Positions 1-7,302 of a DNA stretch of 19,162 bases are shown here, piece after piece. A program made the translations under genes and the position numbers. A model generated the notes under the pieces. That model did no database searches and was not told where the DNA came from. It saw nothing but the letters and a program-made list of their open reading frames with translations. Within the stretch, counting starts at the first letter, position 1; each line of letters opens with the position of its first letter. Source of the DNA: CAZBBC01 sp964489835 (GTDB taxonomy: Bacteria; Calditrichota; Calditrichia; JAJRVZ01); contig CAZBBC010000083.1 in assembly GCA_964489835.1 (NCBI GenBank), positions 1-19,162 of the forward strand, read 5' to 3'.

Positions 1-53
1 TGGATGCCCCGGGTATCGGAGAAAAAATCGGACGCTTTGCTTTGATAAAATAA
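1..53 (+). CDS. C-terminal tail of an upstream gene (partial, tentative)
   Basis: Reading from base 3, the frame gives 16 residues, DAPGIGEKIGRFALIK, followed by TAA at 51-53. The other two forward frames also close soon, but this one ends 33 bases before the next start and has a plausible protein composition. The ending 'GRFALIK' is compatible with the final strand of a secreted protein with a FlgD-like or T9SS-type C-terminal domain, many of which end in a basic residue after a short hydrophobic run. That reading is inference from very few residues. No function can be given. Confidence 0.35.
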   Translation, partial: DAPGIGEKIGRFALIK

Positions 54-86
54 ATCAATCATAAATATAAAGTCATTGAGGTTTCC

Positions 87-1121
87 ATGCAGAAAAAGGT
101 CATAGTTGAACTTATCTGTGCCTTATTGGTCGGCAGTTTACAGGCACAGTCTATGAATGAAAACGTTTCGAAAGTGGGTACCGTTGCAGCACCATTTCTG
201 GAGATTCCCGTAGGGGCAAGGGCTGCCGGTATGGGCGGCGCGTTTGTCAGTGTTGTAAACGATGCCAGTGCCCTTTACTGGAATGTTGCCGGACTGGCCA
301 GGCTCGAAAAGAATGAAATTATAGGAATACACACCCGTTGGATTGGTGAAACGAGTTATGATTTTGCCGGACTCGTAATACCATTTGGTCAGACCGGGAC
401 TTTTGGAGTAAGTTTTACCTCATTAAGTATGGACGATATGATGGTCAGGACAGTTGAAAAACCAGATGGTACGGGCGAATATTTCAGTGCCGGCGATATT
501 AGCATTGGTGTGTCATATGCTTTTACGCTGACAGAACGTTTTGCCATTGGTTTTACTGCGAAATACATTCAGCAAAAAATCTGGCATATGACAGCATCAG
601 CTTTCGCAATAGATGCCGGTACAACTTTTCGAACCGATCTGCTAGGAGGTCTTGTTATCGGTGCGTCCATATCAAATTTTGGAACACCGATGCAAATGGA
701 TGGACGGGACTCACGTACCTTTAATCCGGCTGATGAAACTAAACTTGGTTCCAACCAGAGTATTCCCAATCGTATCGAGATGGATTCCTGGGATCTTCCC
801 CTTTTGTTTCAAATTGGTATATCCACGGATACCTATAAATCCGAAGATTATCGCTGGACGGTTGCCGTGGATGCCTTACACCCAGGTGACAATTATGAAA
901 GTATGAATCTCGGTACAGAATTCGCCTATCAGGAATTTCTTTTTCTACGTGCCGGATATAATTCTCTTTTTCTGAGTGATAGTGAAGGTGGTATGTCTCT
1001 GGGCTTTGGATTTACTTCGAAATCGCTTCTTAGCAGTATTTTATTAAAATTTGATTATGCCTATCAGGACATGAACAGGCTTGAAAACGCACAATTTATG
1101 TCAATCGCTCTGGAATTTTGA
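87..1121 (+). CDS. PorV/PorQ-family outer-membrane beta-barrel protein
   Basis: A 344-residue protein with a signal peptide (basic MQKK start, hydrophobic core, probable cleavage after LQA near residue 20). The segment at about residues 30-73 is diagnostic of the PorV/PorQ (UPF0164) family: 'FLEIPVGARAAGMGGAF' followed by 'DASALYWNVAGLARL'. The rest alternates short hydrophobic strands and turns, ending in the aromatic-terminated strand 'SIALEF' typical of outer-membrane barrels. In Bacteroidota, PorV acts in type IX secretion, carrying cargo with C-terminal sorting domains to the attachment complex. FCB genomes often hold several paralogues beside cargo genes. Here a cargo-type protein lies downstream (12385-15534), so a shuttle role is plausible but inferred. 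GAGG at 78-81, five bases before ATG, supports the start. Family assignment is firm; PorV versus PorQ versus an unrelated paralogue is open. Confidence 0.85.
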   Translation: MQKKVIVELICALLVGSLQAQSMNENVSKVGTVAAPFLEIPVGARAAGMGGAFVSVVNDASALYWNVAGLARLEKNEIIGIHTRWIGETSYDFAGLVIPFGQTGTFGVSFTSLSMDDMMVRTVEKPDGTGEYFSAGDISIGVSYAFTLTERFAIGFTAKYIQQKIWHMTASAFAIDAGTTFRTDLLGGLVIGASISNFGTPMQMDGRDSRTFNPADETKLGSNQSIPNRIEMDSWDLPLLFQIGISTDTYKSEDYRWTVAVDALHPGDNYESMNLGTEFAYQEFLFLRAGYNSLFLSDSEGGMSLGFGFTSKSLLSSILLKFDYAYQDMNRLENAQFMSIALEF

Positions 1122-1213
1122 TATTAATTAGCTTTTAGTCTTCCCATTTATTCTGCCTTGAAGAAGAACGAGATTGATGCAACTAAGCAAGAAAAGGATT
1201 TTAATTAGAATAA

Positions 1214-2833
1214 ATGATTCAATCATTTCTAAAGATCTTAAAACAATCTTTCTGGCAGCCCTTATTTATCTTATTCATTGTTAGTATAGGAATTCCGGCC
1301 TGGTCTCAGACCTACGATACAAGCTTTCCCGATTATAATGATTTTGGTCAATCTCTAAAGCAAAAAGTTGCCACTATTGGAAATATTAATATCTCGGCCA
1401 AGGAATTTATACTAAGTTACGAATTCGGACCGGCCTTTTTAAAACGTTTAAAAGATTCGAAACAACGTTATCTGGATGTGATGATATATGAAAAACTACT
1501 CGCACTTGACGGTTATAAACAGGATATACATTTAAGAGAATCTGTGATTCGTTCATGCCGGGCATTTGAAGAAGATATTATGACTGAAGAATTGTTCAGA
1601 GATGAAATCATGCATCAGGTTTCGGTTACAAAAAAAGAAATTGAGAATGTGATACCTCTGGAGCAAATAAATCTTTCGCTTAAATGGCTTTATCAGAAAG
1701 AAGAAAGTGATATTATCGAGCGACGGGCAGCGTTGCATCGGGGGATACCTTTTGACAGTCTGTTTTCGTTACAATTGAACGACTCGACATCTGTCGATGA
1801 TCGCTCCCTGGAATCAACCTTTTTCAGATTGCAAATGAAAAATCCGGTTTTAGCAGCCATCGTCGATACGTTAACTTTAGATAAAACTTCAGCTCCGATC
1901 AGAGCAGCGGATGGATGGTATATTGTTAGAAAGGATAATGTTTGGAATAATATTATTACGACAGAAACAGCCCTAGATAAATTAAAATATGAGTTAGAGC
2001 GTGCAATATTTAAGCAAAAATTGGATAAATTGTCCGATATTTATGTGAACAATCTAATGAATCAGCAGGATCCTGTGATTGAGAAGAAAACTTTTGGTCT
2101 TGTTGTTAAATACATCAATGATAGGGCTGTTCATCATGAACCCTATAGTAGTGATGCTCTGAAGAAAGGTCTTAAACAACCGGATCTCGATACCCATATT
2201 CTGGATTACGGAAAGTATGATGATCATATCCTGGTGCGATCCAAATCTGGAAACATCTTGTTTAAAGATTATATCAATTGGTATTTACCGCGAATGGCAT
2301 ATCTTAAATTTAATTCAACATCAAGCCAGAGATTTATATTAACGGTCCAACAAACAGTATGGCGGATGGTGCGTGATTATCTGTTAATTCAAAGAGCCCG
2401 AGAACTTAAGTATGATGAAAAGGACGAGGTTAGAGCACAGGTGGGATGGTGGCGGGATAAGATTATATTCAATGCTGTGAAGGCAGATATTGCTAATTCA
2501 ATAAAATTTGATGAGGCTGATCTTAGTGAATTTTATAATAATAATATTAAAAATTATGTTAATAGTGCTAATGATATCATTCCGTTTGAAAAAGCGAAAA
2601 AAAATGTGCGCAGTGATTTTGTAAAAGAAACATATATGAACAAATTGATGCATCGCGTTTTAAAGTTAAAGCAAGACTATGAAATATATATAGATAAAAC
2701 TGCTCTGGATAATCTTCAGGTAGATGATGAAGAGAATCCGAAGGCAATTGATCTGTATGCAGTCAAAAAAGGAGGTCTTCTCCCACGCCAGCCTGTTCCG
2801 ACCATTGATTGGGAATGGCAGCTATGGTACTAA
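1214..2833 (+). CDS. Periplasmic SurA/PpiC-like peptidyl-prolyl isomerase or chaperone, divergent
   Basis: A 539-residue exported protein. Residues 1-32 form a signal peptide with probable cleavage at AWS-Q. Residues 51-80 ('VATIGNINISAKEF') match the start of SurA-type N-domains, where a 'G..I...EF' pattern precedes a helical chaperone module. Residues about 150-242 look like a degenerate parvulin domain, ending in 'ADGWYIVRKDN', which parallels the closing strand of PpiC domains. The expected first parvulin motif is not obvious, so isomerase activity is doubtful. The C-terminal half is helical and charged. The family folds outer-membrane and periplasmic proteins. The stop codon TAA at 2831-2833 lies inside the start of the next gene, so the chaperone and the sugar-binding protein are probably co-translated. 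The codon just before ATG is an in-frame stop, so no longer start exists. The nearest purine-rich motif (1194-1198) is 15 bases away, too far for a good ribosome binding site. Confidence 0.65.
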   Translation: MIQSFLKILKQSFWQPLFILFIVSIGIPAWSQTYDTSFPDYNDFGQSLKQKVATIGNINISAKEFILSYEFGPAFLKRLKDSKQRYLDVMIYEKLLALDGYKQDIHLRESVIRSCRAFEEDIMTEELFRDEIMHQVSVTKKEIENVIPLEQINLSLKWLYQKEESDIIERRAALHRGIPFDSLFSLQLNDSTSVDDRSLESTFFRLQMKNPVLAAIVDTLTLDKTSAPIRAADGWYIVRKDNVWNNIITTETALDKLKYELERAIFKQKLDKLSDIYVNNLMNQQDPVIEKKTFGLVVKYINDRAVHHEPYSSDALKKGLKQPDLDTHILDYGKYDDHILVRSKSGNILFKDYINWYLPRMAYLKFNSTSSQRFILTVQQTVWRMVRDYLLIQRARELKYDEKDEVRAQVGWWRDKIIFNAVKADIANSIKFDEADLSEFYNNNIKNYVNSANDIIPFEKAKKNVRSDFVKETYMNKLMHRVLKLKQDYEIYIDKTALDNLQVDDEENPKAIDLYAVKKGGLLPRQPVPTIDWEWQLWY

Positions 2834-4116
2834 AGTATTATCGTAATTTTTGCATTGTGTCGCTGTTTGTTTTTTTCGTGGCCTGTAATCATGCTGGTCA
2901 CTCAGACAATTCTAAATTACTTTATTGGTCCGCTAATAATTCCGATGAAATAAATTTTGCCAGCCATGTCGTCAAAATCTGGAATGAAACAAATCCGGGT
3001 AAACCGGTTATTTTCCAGCCAGTTCCTGAAGGTCGTTCAAGTGAAGAGATAATTCTTGCGGCAGTCGTCGGTGGAACCACACCGGACTTTTATTCCAATA
3101 TGTGGCAGGGAGATGTGGAGTTTTTTGCACGTGCGGGAGTTTTGGTTCCTCTGGATACACTGGAGGGTTTTCTTGAGATTATCAACCAACGCTGTGACAG
3201 CACGGTCATTGCTGAAATCACTTCTGCAGATGGTCATATTTATCAGATTCCCTGGAAGGTCAATCCGATCATGTTGATTTATAATACCAAGATGTTTAGA
3301 GATATTGGTTGGGAAAAACCACCGGCGACATATTCAGAATTTTTTAAAGCCGCAAAAGTATTTCAGAAAAATGTGGATAGTAATGGATATGTTAATCTCT
3401 GGATCGGGTATTCAGAGATTCTTTCAACCTGGTGGCAGCGGTTTTTTGATTTTTATCCACTTTATCTGGCCGCTTCGGGGGGGGGCAAGCTAATCGATAA
3501 AGGAAAGGTGGTATTCAATAATGAATCCGCGGTACAAGTATTCAATTTTTTAAAAACCGTTTATGATAAAAATTTTTTTTCTCGCGAACTGCTCTCTGCC
3601 AGACAGGATGTTTTTTTAACAGGTGTCATTGCTACCCGGTTTACCGGTCCGTGGGAAATTGTTCATGCGGAGAAATTTAAACCCAAAGGGTTTGATTATG
3701 AATTTACTACAATGCCGGTTCCCGATGATTTTCAGGGAAATATTTTTACTTATGGTGATCCTAAAAATATCGTCATTTTTAATACCTGTTCTAATCCTCC
3801 AAAAGCCTGGGAGTTTTTAAAATTTATGATTAGTGAACAAAACGATTTACAATTGCTGGAGATAACGACACAGTTACCGAGAAGAAAAAATCTTTTTGAG
3901 AATGCTCTTTTTCGGCCTTATTTTGATAGTCATCCTAAAATGATTCCTTTTGCTGAGCAGGCAAAACATGTTAGAGGAACTGATACCTGCCCGCAATTAA
4001 AAGAAATATTTGATGTGATATCCCAGGAATATGAAGCATGCGTGGTATATGGTACAAAATCACCGGAGAAGGCCATATATGATGCGGCCATAGCAGCAGA
4101 AGTGATTTTGAAATAG
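2824..4116 (+). CDS. Carbohydrate ABC transporter substrate-binding lipoprotein (SBP family 1)
   Basis: A protein of about 430 residues of the extracellular solute-binding family 1 (UgpB/MalE-like). Recognisable elements are the opening strand 'LLYWSANNSDEINFASHVV', 'GGTTPDFYSNMWQGDVEFFARAG', 'YQIPWKVNPIMLIYNTKMF' followed by 'DIGWEKPPATYSEF', and 'AASGGGKLIDKGKVVFN'. These match the ligand-cleft and hinge pattern of maltose and oligosaccharide binders, including aromatic residues that stack on sugars. The N-terminus 'FVFFVAC' is a tolerable lipobox, with lipidated Cys at about residue 21. Three starts are possible: TTG 2809, ATG 2815 and ATG 2824. I prefer 2824 because GGGA at 2811-2814 is well spaced and the signal peptide then has a normal n-region. 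The start overlaps the preceding gene by 10 bases. Two permease genes follow. The ligand is inferred to be a manno-oligosaccharide from the neighbouring enzymes. A run of nine G lies inside the gene. Confidence 0.9.
   Translation: MVLKYYRNFCIVSLFVFFVACNHAGHSDNSKLLYWSANNSDEINFASHVVKIWNETNPGKPVIFQPVPEGRSSEEIILAAVVGGTTPDFYSNMWQGDVEFFARAGVLVPLDTLEGFLEIINQRCDSTVIAEITSADGHIYQIPWKVNPIMLIYNTKMFRDIGWEKPPATYSEFFKAAKVFQKNVDSNGYVNLWIGYSEILSTWWQRFFDFYPLYLAASGGGKLIDKGKVVFNNESAVQVFNFLKTVYDKNFFSRELLSARQDVFLTGVIATRFTGPWEIVHAEKFKPKGFDYEFTTMPVPDDFQGNIFTYGDPKNIVIFNTCSNPPKAWEFLKFMISEQNDLQLLEITTQLPRRKNLFENALFRPYFDSHPKMIPFAEQAKHVRGTDTCPQLKEIFDVISQEYEACVVYGTKSPEKAIYDAAIAAEVILK
3477..3485 (+). repeat. G9 homopolymer tract inside the binding-protein gene
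   Basis: Nine consecutive G residues encode the Ser-Gly-Gly-Gly stretch of the sugar-binding protein. The reading frame is intact as given, because the protein continues with family-typical sequence on both sides. A tract of this length in AT-rich DNA could slip during replication and also invites sequencing error. Whether the length varies is unknown. Confidence 0.9.
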
Positions 4117-4130
4117 CGAGAGTGAATAAC

Positions 4131-4988
4131 ATGATAAAAAAAGACCGCTTAACACCCTATTTGATGGTTTCTCCTTATCTTCTGCATCTTGGCCTTTTTG
4201 TTCTTTTTCCGGTACTGTTTTCGATTATCCTGATGTTTCACCACTGGAATATTATCTCCCCGATGGAATATGTCGGTTTGCAAAATTTTAATAAACTGTT
4301 CCAGGATCGCATATTCTTTCGTTCAATTCTAAATACACTCATATTTTTGGTCATTCATATCCCTTTGCAGCTGATTGTCGCTTTATTTCTGGCAGAAATG
4401 TTAAATCAGAAGATCAGATTACGTTCTTTTTTAAGGGCTTCCTATTTTTTACCGGTCGTCATTTCAGGCGTGGTAGTTACCATTGTCTGGATGCAATTAT
4501 ACGGTCTTGAGACCGGATTAATTAATCGCATCCTTGTCAGTGTTGGCTTCAAGAAAATCGGATGGTTGGTAGAGCCTGGTATCGCAATGCCTTCGATTGC
4601 GATCATGGCAACATGGAAAAATGTTGGTCTCTATGTGGTTCTATTCCTGGTGGGATTGCAGAGTGTTCCTCCTCAGTACTATGAAGCGGCGGATATAGAT
4701 GGTGCGACGCATTGGCAAAAATTTCGTTATATTACCTTGCCGGCAATCAATCCGACGATTTTTTTAGTAGTGATTCTCTCCACTATCGGTGGTTTCTCAT
4801 TATTCATCGAGCCCTATGTTATGACGGCGGGAGGTCCGTTGAACAGTACAATATCGGCTGTCCTATACATTTATAAACAAGCGTTTACTTTTTACCATAT
4901 GGGATATGCTTCTGCTCTGGGTTTTTTCTTTGCAGCAATAATCATGGTTGTTGTGGTATTACAAAAAAGATTTATTGAGAAGGATTGA
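4131..4988 (+). CDS. Sugar ABC transporter permease (MalF/UgpA-type)
   Basis: An inner-membrane protein of about 285 residues with six predicted hydrophobic segments, as is usual for the CUT1 subfamily. 'LTPYLMVSPYLLHLGLFVLFPV' forms the first membrane segment, and the pattern 'YFLPVVISGVVVTIVWMQLYG' follows mid-protein. The cytoplasmic EAA loop that docks onto the ATPase is clear: E185-A-A-D-I-D-G191 followed by 'FRYITLP'. A GTG at 4122 is in frame, but GAGAG at 4119-4123 sits seven bases before ATG 4131, so the ATG is the better start. It lies 14 bases after the binding-protein stop and seven bases before the next permease, a tight operon. Together with the next gene it forms the import channel for the oligosaccharide delivered by the binding lipoprotein. 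Confidence 0.92.
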   Translation: MIKKDRLTPYLMVSPYLLHLGLFVLFPVLFSIILMFHHWNIISPMEYVGLQNFNKLFQDRIFFRSILNTLIFLVIHIPLQLIVALFLAEMLNQKIRLRSFLRASYFLPVVISGVVVTIVWMQLYGLETGLINRILVSVGFKKIGWLVEPGIAMPSIAIMATWKNVGLYVVLFLVGLQSVPPQYYEAADIDGATHWQKFRYITLPAINPTIFLVVILSTIGGFSLFIEPYVMTAGGPLNSTISAVLYIYKQAFTFYHMGYASALGFFFAAIIMVVVVLQKRFIEKD

Positions 4989-4995
4989 TTCCCGA

Positions 4996-5805
4996 ATGAA
5001 AAAGTGGTTCCTTTATATCTTTCTTTTCATAGGCGCATTGATGTTTTTATATCCATTTTTCTGGATGCTTATGGCTTCTGTTGCTCCGACAAATGAAATT
5101 GGATCACTGTCTTTTTTACCCTCCACATTTACGCTAAAGAGTTATATCCAGGTACTATCAAAGGTACCAATCGGACGGGCATTCCTAAACAGCCTTCTGG
5201 TATCAATTTCTGTAACGGCCGGTGTTCTGATTTTTAGTTCTATGGTTGGCTACGCCTTATCGCGTCTGACTTTTAAGGGTCGCGATCTTATTTTCTATAC
5301 CATTATATTCACCATGACCCTTCCTTTTCAGATAACATTGATCCCCCAATATATCTTAATGGTAAAATTTCATTGGACCAATACCTACCTGGCTCTGATC
5401 ATTCCCTATTTTATGAATGCCATGGGTATAATTTTATTTAGACAACACTTCAAAACTATCCCTCAAGATCTTATTGACGCGGCCAGAATAGACGGCTGCG
5501 GGGAGATGCATATTCTGTTTAGAATTCTATGGCCGAATTCAATTCCGGCCCTTGTCACAGTGGGTATCCTTACTTTTATGGCAACCTGGAACGAAGTACT
5601 CTGGCCTCTTATTGTCATCAGAAAAGAAAATTTAATGACCATGCCTCAGTTGGTTACTCTTTTTGCTGTTGGTGGCCGGGCAGATGCACAATTGGGGGCA
5701 AAACTGGCTGCTGCGACATTGCTGGCGATACCGGTTATCATTGCCTATACATTTTTTCAGCGCTATTTCATCCAGAGTATGGCTTCTACAGGTTTAAAAG
5801 AATAA
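4996..5805 (+). CDS. Sugar ABC transporter permease (MalG/UgpE-type)
   Basis: The partner inner-membrane permease, about 269 residues from ATG 4996. It opens with 'MKKWFLYIFLFIGALMFLYPFFWMLMAS', followed by 'TLPFQITLIPQYILM' and the EAA-type docking loop D161-A-A-R-I-D-G167 then 'LFRILWPNSIPAL'. It ends in 'FFQRYFIQSMASTGLKE', the standard C-terminus of MalG-like proteins ('...GLTAGAVKG' in many relatives). An in-frame TTG at 4948 would extend it into the previous gene, but AGAAGGA at 4978-4984 and the membrane-protein-like start favour 4996. No ATP-binding subunit follows, so the complex presumably uses a shared MsmK/UgpC-like ATPase encoded elsewhere, as is common for CUT1 systems. Confidence 0.92.
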   Translation: MKKWFLYIFLFIGALMFLYPFFWMLMASVAPTNEIGSLSFLPSTFTLKSYIQVLSKVPIGRAFLNSLLVSISVTAGVLIFSSMVGYALSRLTFKGRDLIFYTIIFTMTLPFQITLIPQYILMVKFHWTNTYLALIIPYFMNAMGIILFRQHFKTIPQDLIDAARIDGCGEMHILFRILWPNSIPALVTVGILTFMATWNEVLWPLIVIRKENLMTMPQLVTLFAVGGRADAQLGAKLAAATLLAIPVIIAYTFFQRYFIQSMASTGLKE

Positions 5806-5888
5806 GCAGCTAATTTTAATGATTGAAATAAAAAGCAGTATCAAACACTATTAGAACCAAAAGTTCAATTGATAAACGGAATTACCTC

Positions 5889-7193
5889 ATGATTATGAGT
5901 AAAGTACAAAATTGGGTCATCATTGTCTTATTAATTCTTATTACTCATGCCTGTAGATACGAATCTGATGATAATTCCTTTAGTCTTCTGAACACAGCAC
6001 ATCTGGACCATCTTTATGAAGAGTTAATCATCAATAATCAATCACTAGCAGTTATTCACATTTATGCAGATTATCCTGATTATCATTGGGTGGATGCCCC
6101 GGGTGAAGGAACGGCCTGTATAGATGATATTGCCCGTTCAGCTGTCTTTTATCTGGCACATTCGGAATATACCGGACAGAAAAAAAGTCTTTATAAGGCG
6201 AAAAGACTCCTTGAATCTATTCTTTACATGCAGGCACCAAACGGTCTTTTCTATAATTTTATGAATCCTGATTATACAATAAACAAAACTCATCGTAACA
6301 GCCAGCCGAAAGCAAATTGGTGGACCTGGCGCGCACTGTGGGCATTGGCAGAAGCATTGCCTCACTACAGGTCAGAGGATCCGGCATATGCAAACAGGTT
6401 GAACCACAGTATCGAACGTACATTTCTTGCCATTGATTCTATCCTGATGGTATATCCGGATGTAAGGGAAAATCATGGCATTATACAACCAACCTGGCTG
6501 CCGCTCCGAACAGCCAGTGATCAGGCAGCAGTATTACAAATGGCATTACTGGCTTATTTACGTCATAAATCTGATCCATCAGTTAGAGAGAGAATCAGGA
6601 AAATAAGTGAGGGTATCTCTCAGATGCAGGCGGGAGACAGTACCAATTACCCGTTTGGTGCTTTTCTCTCCTGGAACAATATCTGGCATGCCTATGGTAA
6701 TTCTCAGGCATATTCACTTCTTCTATCCGGTCATGCCTTAGGCATAAACAGATATATCCAGGCAGGTTTATTGGAAATCAATTCATTTCATCCTTATCTG
6801 ATAAGTCGTAATTACTTAAATGAATTTTCGGTAATCGTCGCAGGAAATCAATTTGTCTTGAAGAAAGAAAAACAATATGCGCAAATAGCCTATGGAATTC
6901 GACCACTGGTCTGGGCTAACTTACAAGCTTATAAAATTACCGGTAGAGAATCATATGCCAGACAGGGCGCTGATATTGCCTGTTGGCTTATTGGGAAAAA
7001 TAGAAGTGATCAATTAATTTATGATCCCCAAACAGGACGCTGTTTTGATGGTCTTGAAGATGACCATACGATTAACAAAAATTGCGGCGCAGAATCAACG
7101 GTCGAAGCACTGCTTACACTTTTGGAAGTTGAAAAAAATAAAATCAGCCGGTCTGTGTTGCATAAATATTATCTGGAACGGGCAAATTTGTAG
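5889..7193 (+). CDS. Six-hairpin-glycosidase-like lipoprotein, GH130-associated
   Basis: A 434-residue protein with an export signal ending 'ILITHAC', a degenerate lipobox with Cys22, so it is probably a lipoprotein. The residues after Cys (RYESDDN) are acidic, which may favour surface display in Bacteroidota; this is inference. The body is helical with repeated aromatic-rich helices. Distinctive motifs are 'GEGTACIDDIARSAVFYLAH' (about 72-91), 'NWWTWRALWALAEAL' (about 143-157) and 'CFDGLEDD...GAESTVEALLTLL' near residue 385-410. From memory, the paired 'DD-ARA' and 'GAEST' motifs occur in a conserved (alpha/alpha)6-like family encoded beside glycosyltransferases and GH130 proteins in other bacteria. 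Its neighbours here are two GH130 genes, which fits. Enzyme activity is not proven for the family as far as I know. The conserved Asp/Glu of these motifs are candidate catalytic or ligand residues. ACGGA at 5876-5880 supports ATG 5889. Confidence 0.65.
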   Translation: MIMSKVQNWVIIVLLILITHACRYESDDNSFSLLNTAHLDHLYEELIINNQSLAVIHIYADYPDYHWVDAPGEGTACIDDIARSAVFYLAHSEYTGQKKSLYKAKRLLESILYMQAPNGLFYNFMNPDYTINKTHRNSQPKANWWTWRALWALAEALPHYRSEDPAYANRLNHSIERTFLAIDSILMVYPDVRENHGIIQPTWLPLRTASDQAAVLQMALLAYLRHKSDPSVRERIRKISEGISQMQAGDSTNYPFGAFLSWNNIWHAYGNSQAYSLLLSGHALGINRYIQAGLLEINSFHPYLISRNYLNEFSVIVAGNQFVLKKEKQYAQIAYGIRPLVWANLQAYKITGRESYARQGADIACWLIGKNRSDQLIYDPQTGRCFDGLEDDHTINKNCGAESTVEALLTLLEVEKNKISRSVLHKYYLERANL

Positions 7194-7194
7194 T

Positions 7195-7246
7195 CTTAAC
7201 TTAACTGACGGTTAATTTTAACCTTATAATTTTTTGCTGAGTTAAG
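7195..7246. promoter_or_regulatory. Cluster of five TTAAC/GTTAA half-sites upstream of GH130 (possible operator)
   Basis: Between the lipoprotein gene and the first GH130 gene the pentamer TTAAC occurs at 7196, 7201 and 7218, and its complement GTTAA at 7211 and 7241. They form nested inverted repeats: CTTAACT (7195-7201) with AGTTAAG (7240-7246), TTAAC-tgacg-GTTAA (7201-7215), and GGTTAA-tt-TTAACC (7210-7223). This is denser than expected by chance in a 52-base AT-rich stretch. It could be a regulator-binding region or an AT-rich hairpin in the transcript. It is not a canonical terminator, since the stems lack GC content. Confidence 0.3.
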
Positions 7247-7302
7247 GACATAATCATTTAAAAATTATTATCTGAAGGTCCAGGAAGAAGGAAATACCGA
7301 AA

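Noticed and set aside
4948..4995. Extended TTG start for the second permease, overlapping the first.
   Set aside because: It would add 16 charged residues before the membrane segment, while ATG 4996 has a purine-rich site upstream and a typical permease N-terminus.
5529..5549. GGCCG...CGGCC inverted repeat with GAATTC in the second permease gene.
   Set aside because: Short stem inside a conserved membrane-protein coding region; no sign of a terminator or attachment site.
1..6104. The 14-mer TGGATGCCCCGGGT occurs at 1-14 and again at about 6091-6104.
   Set aside because: About one such 14-base repeat pair is expected by chance in 19 kb. The flanks do not match and both copies read as ordinary coding sequence.
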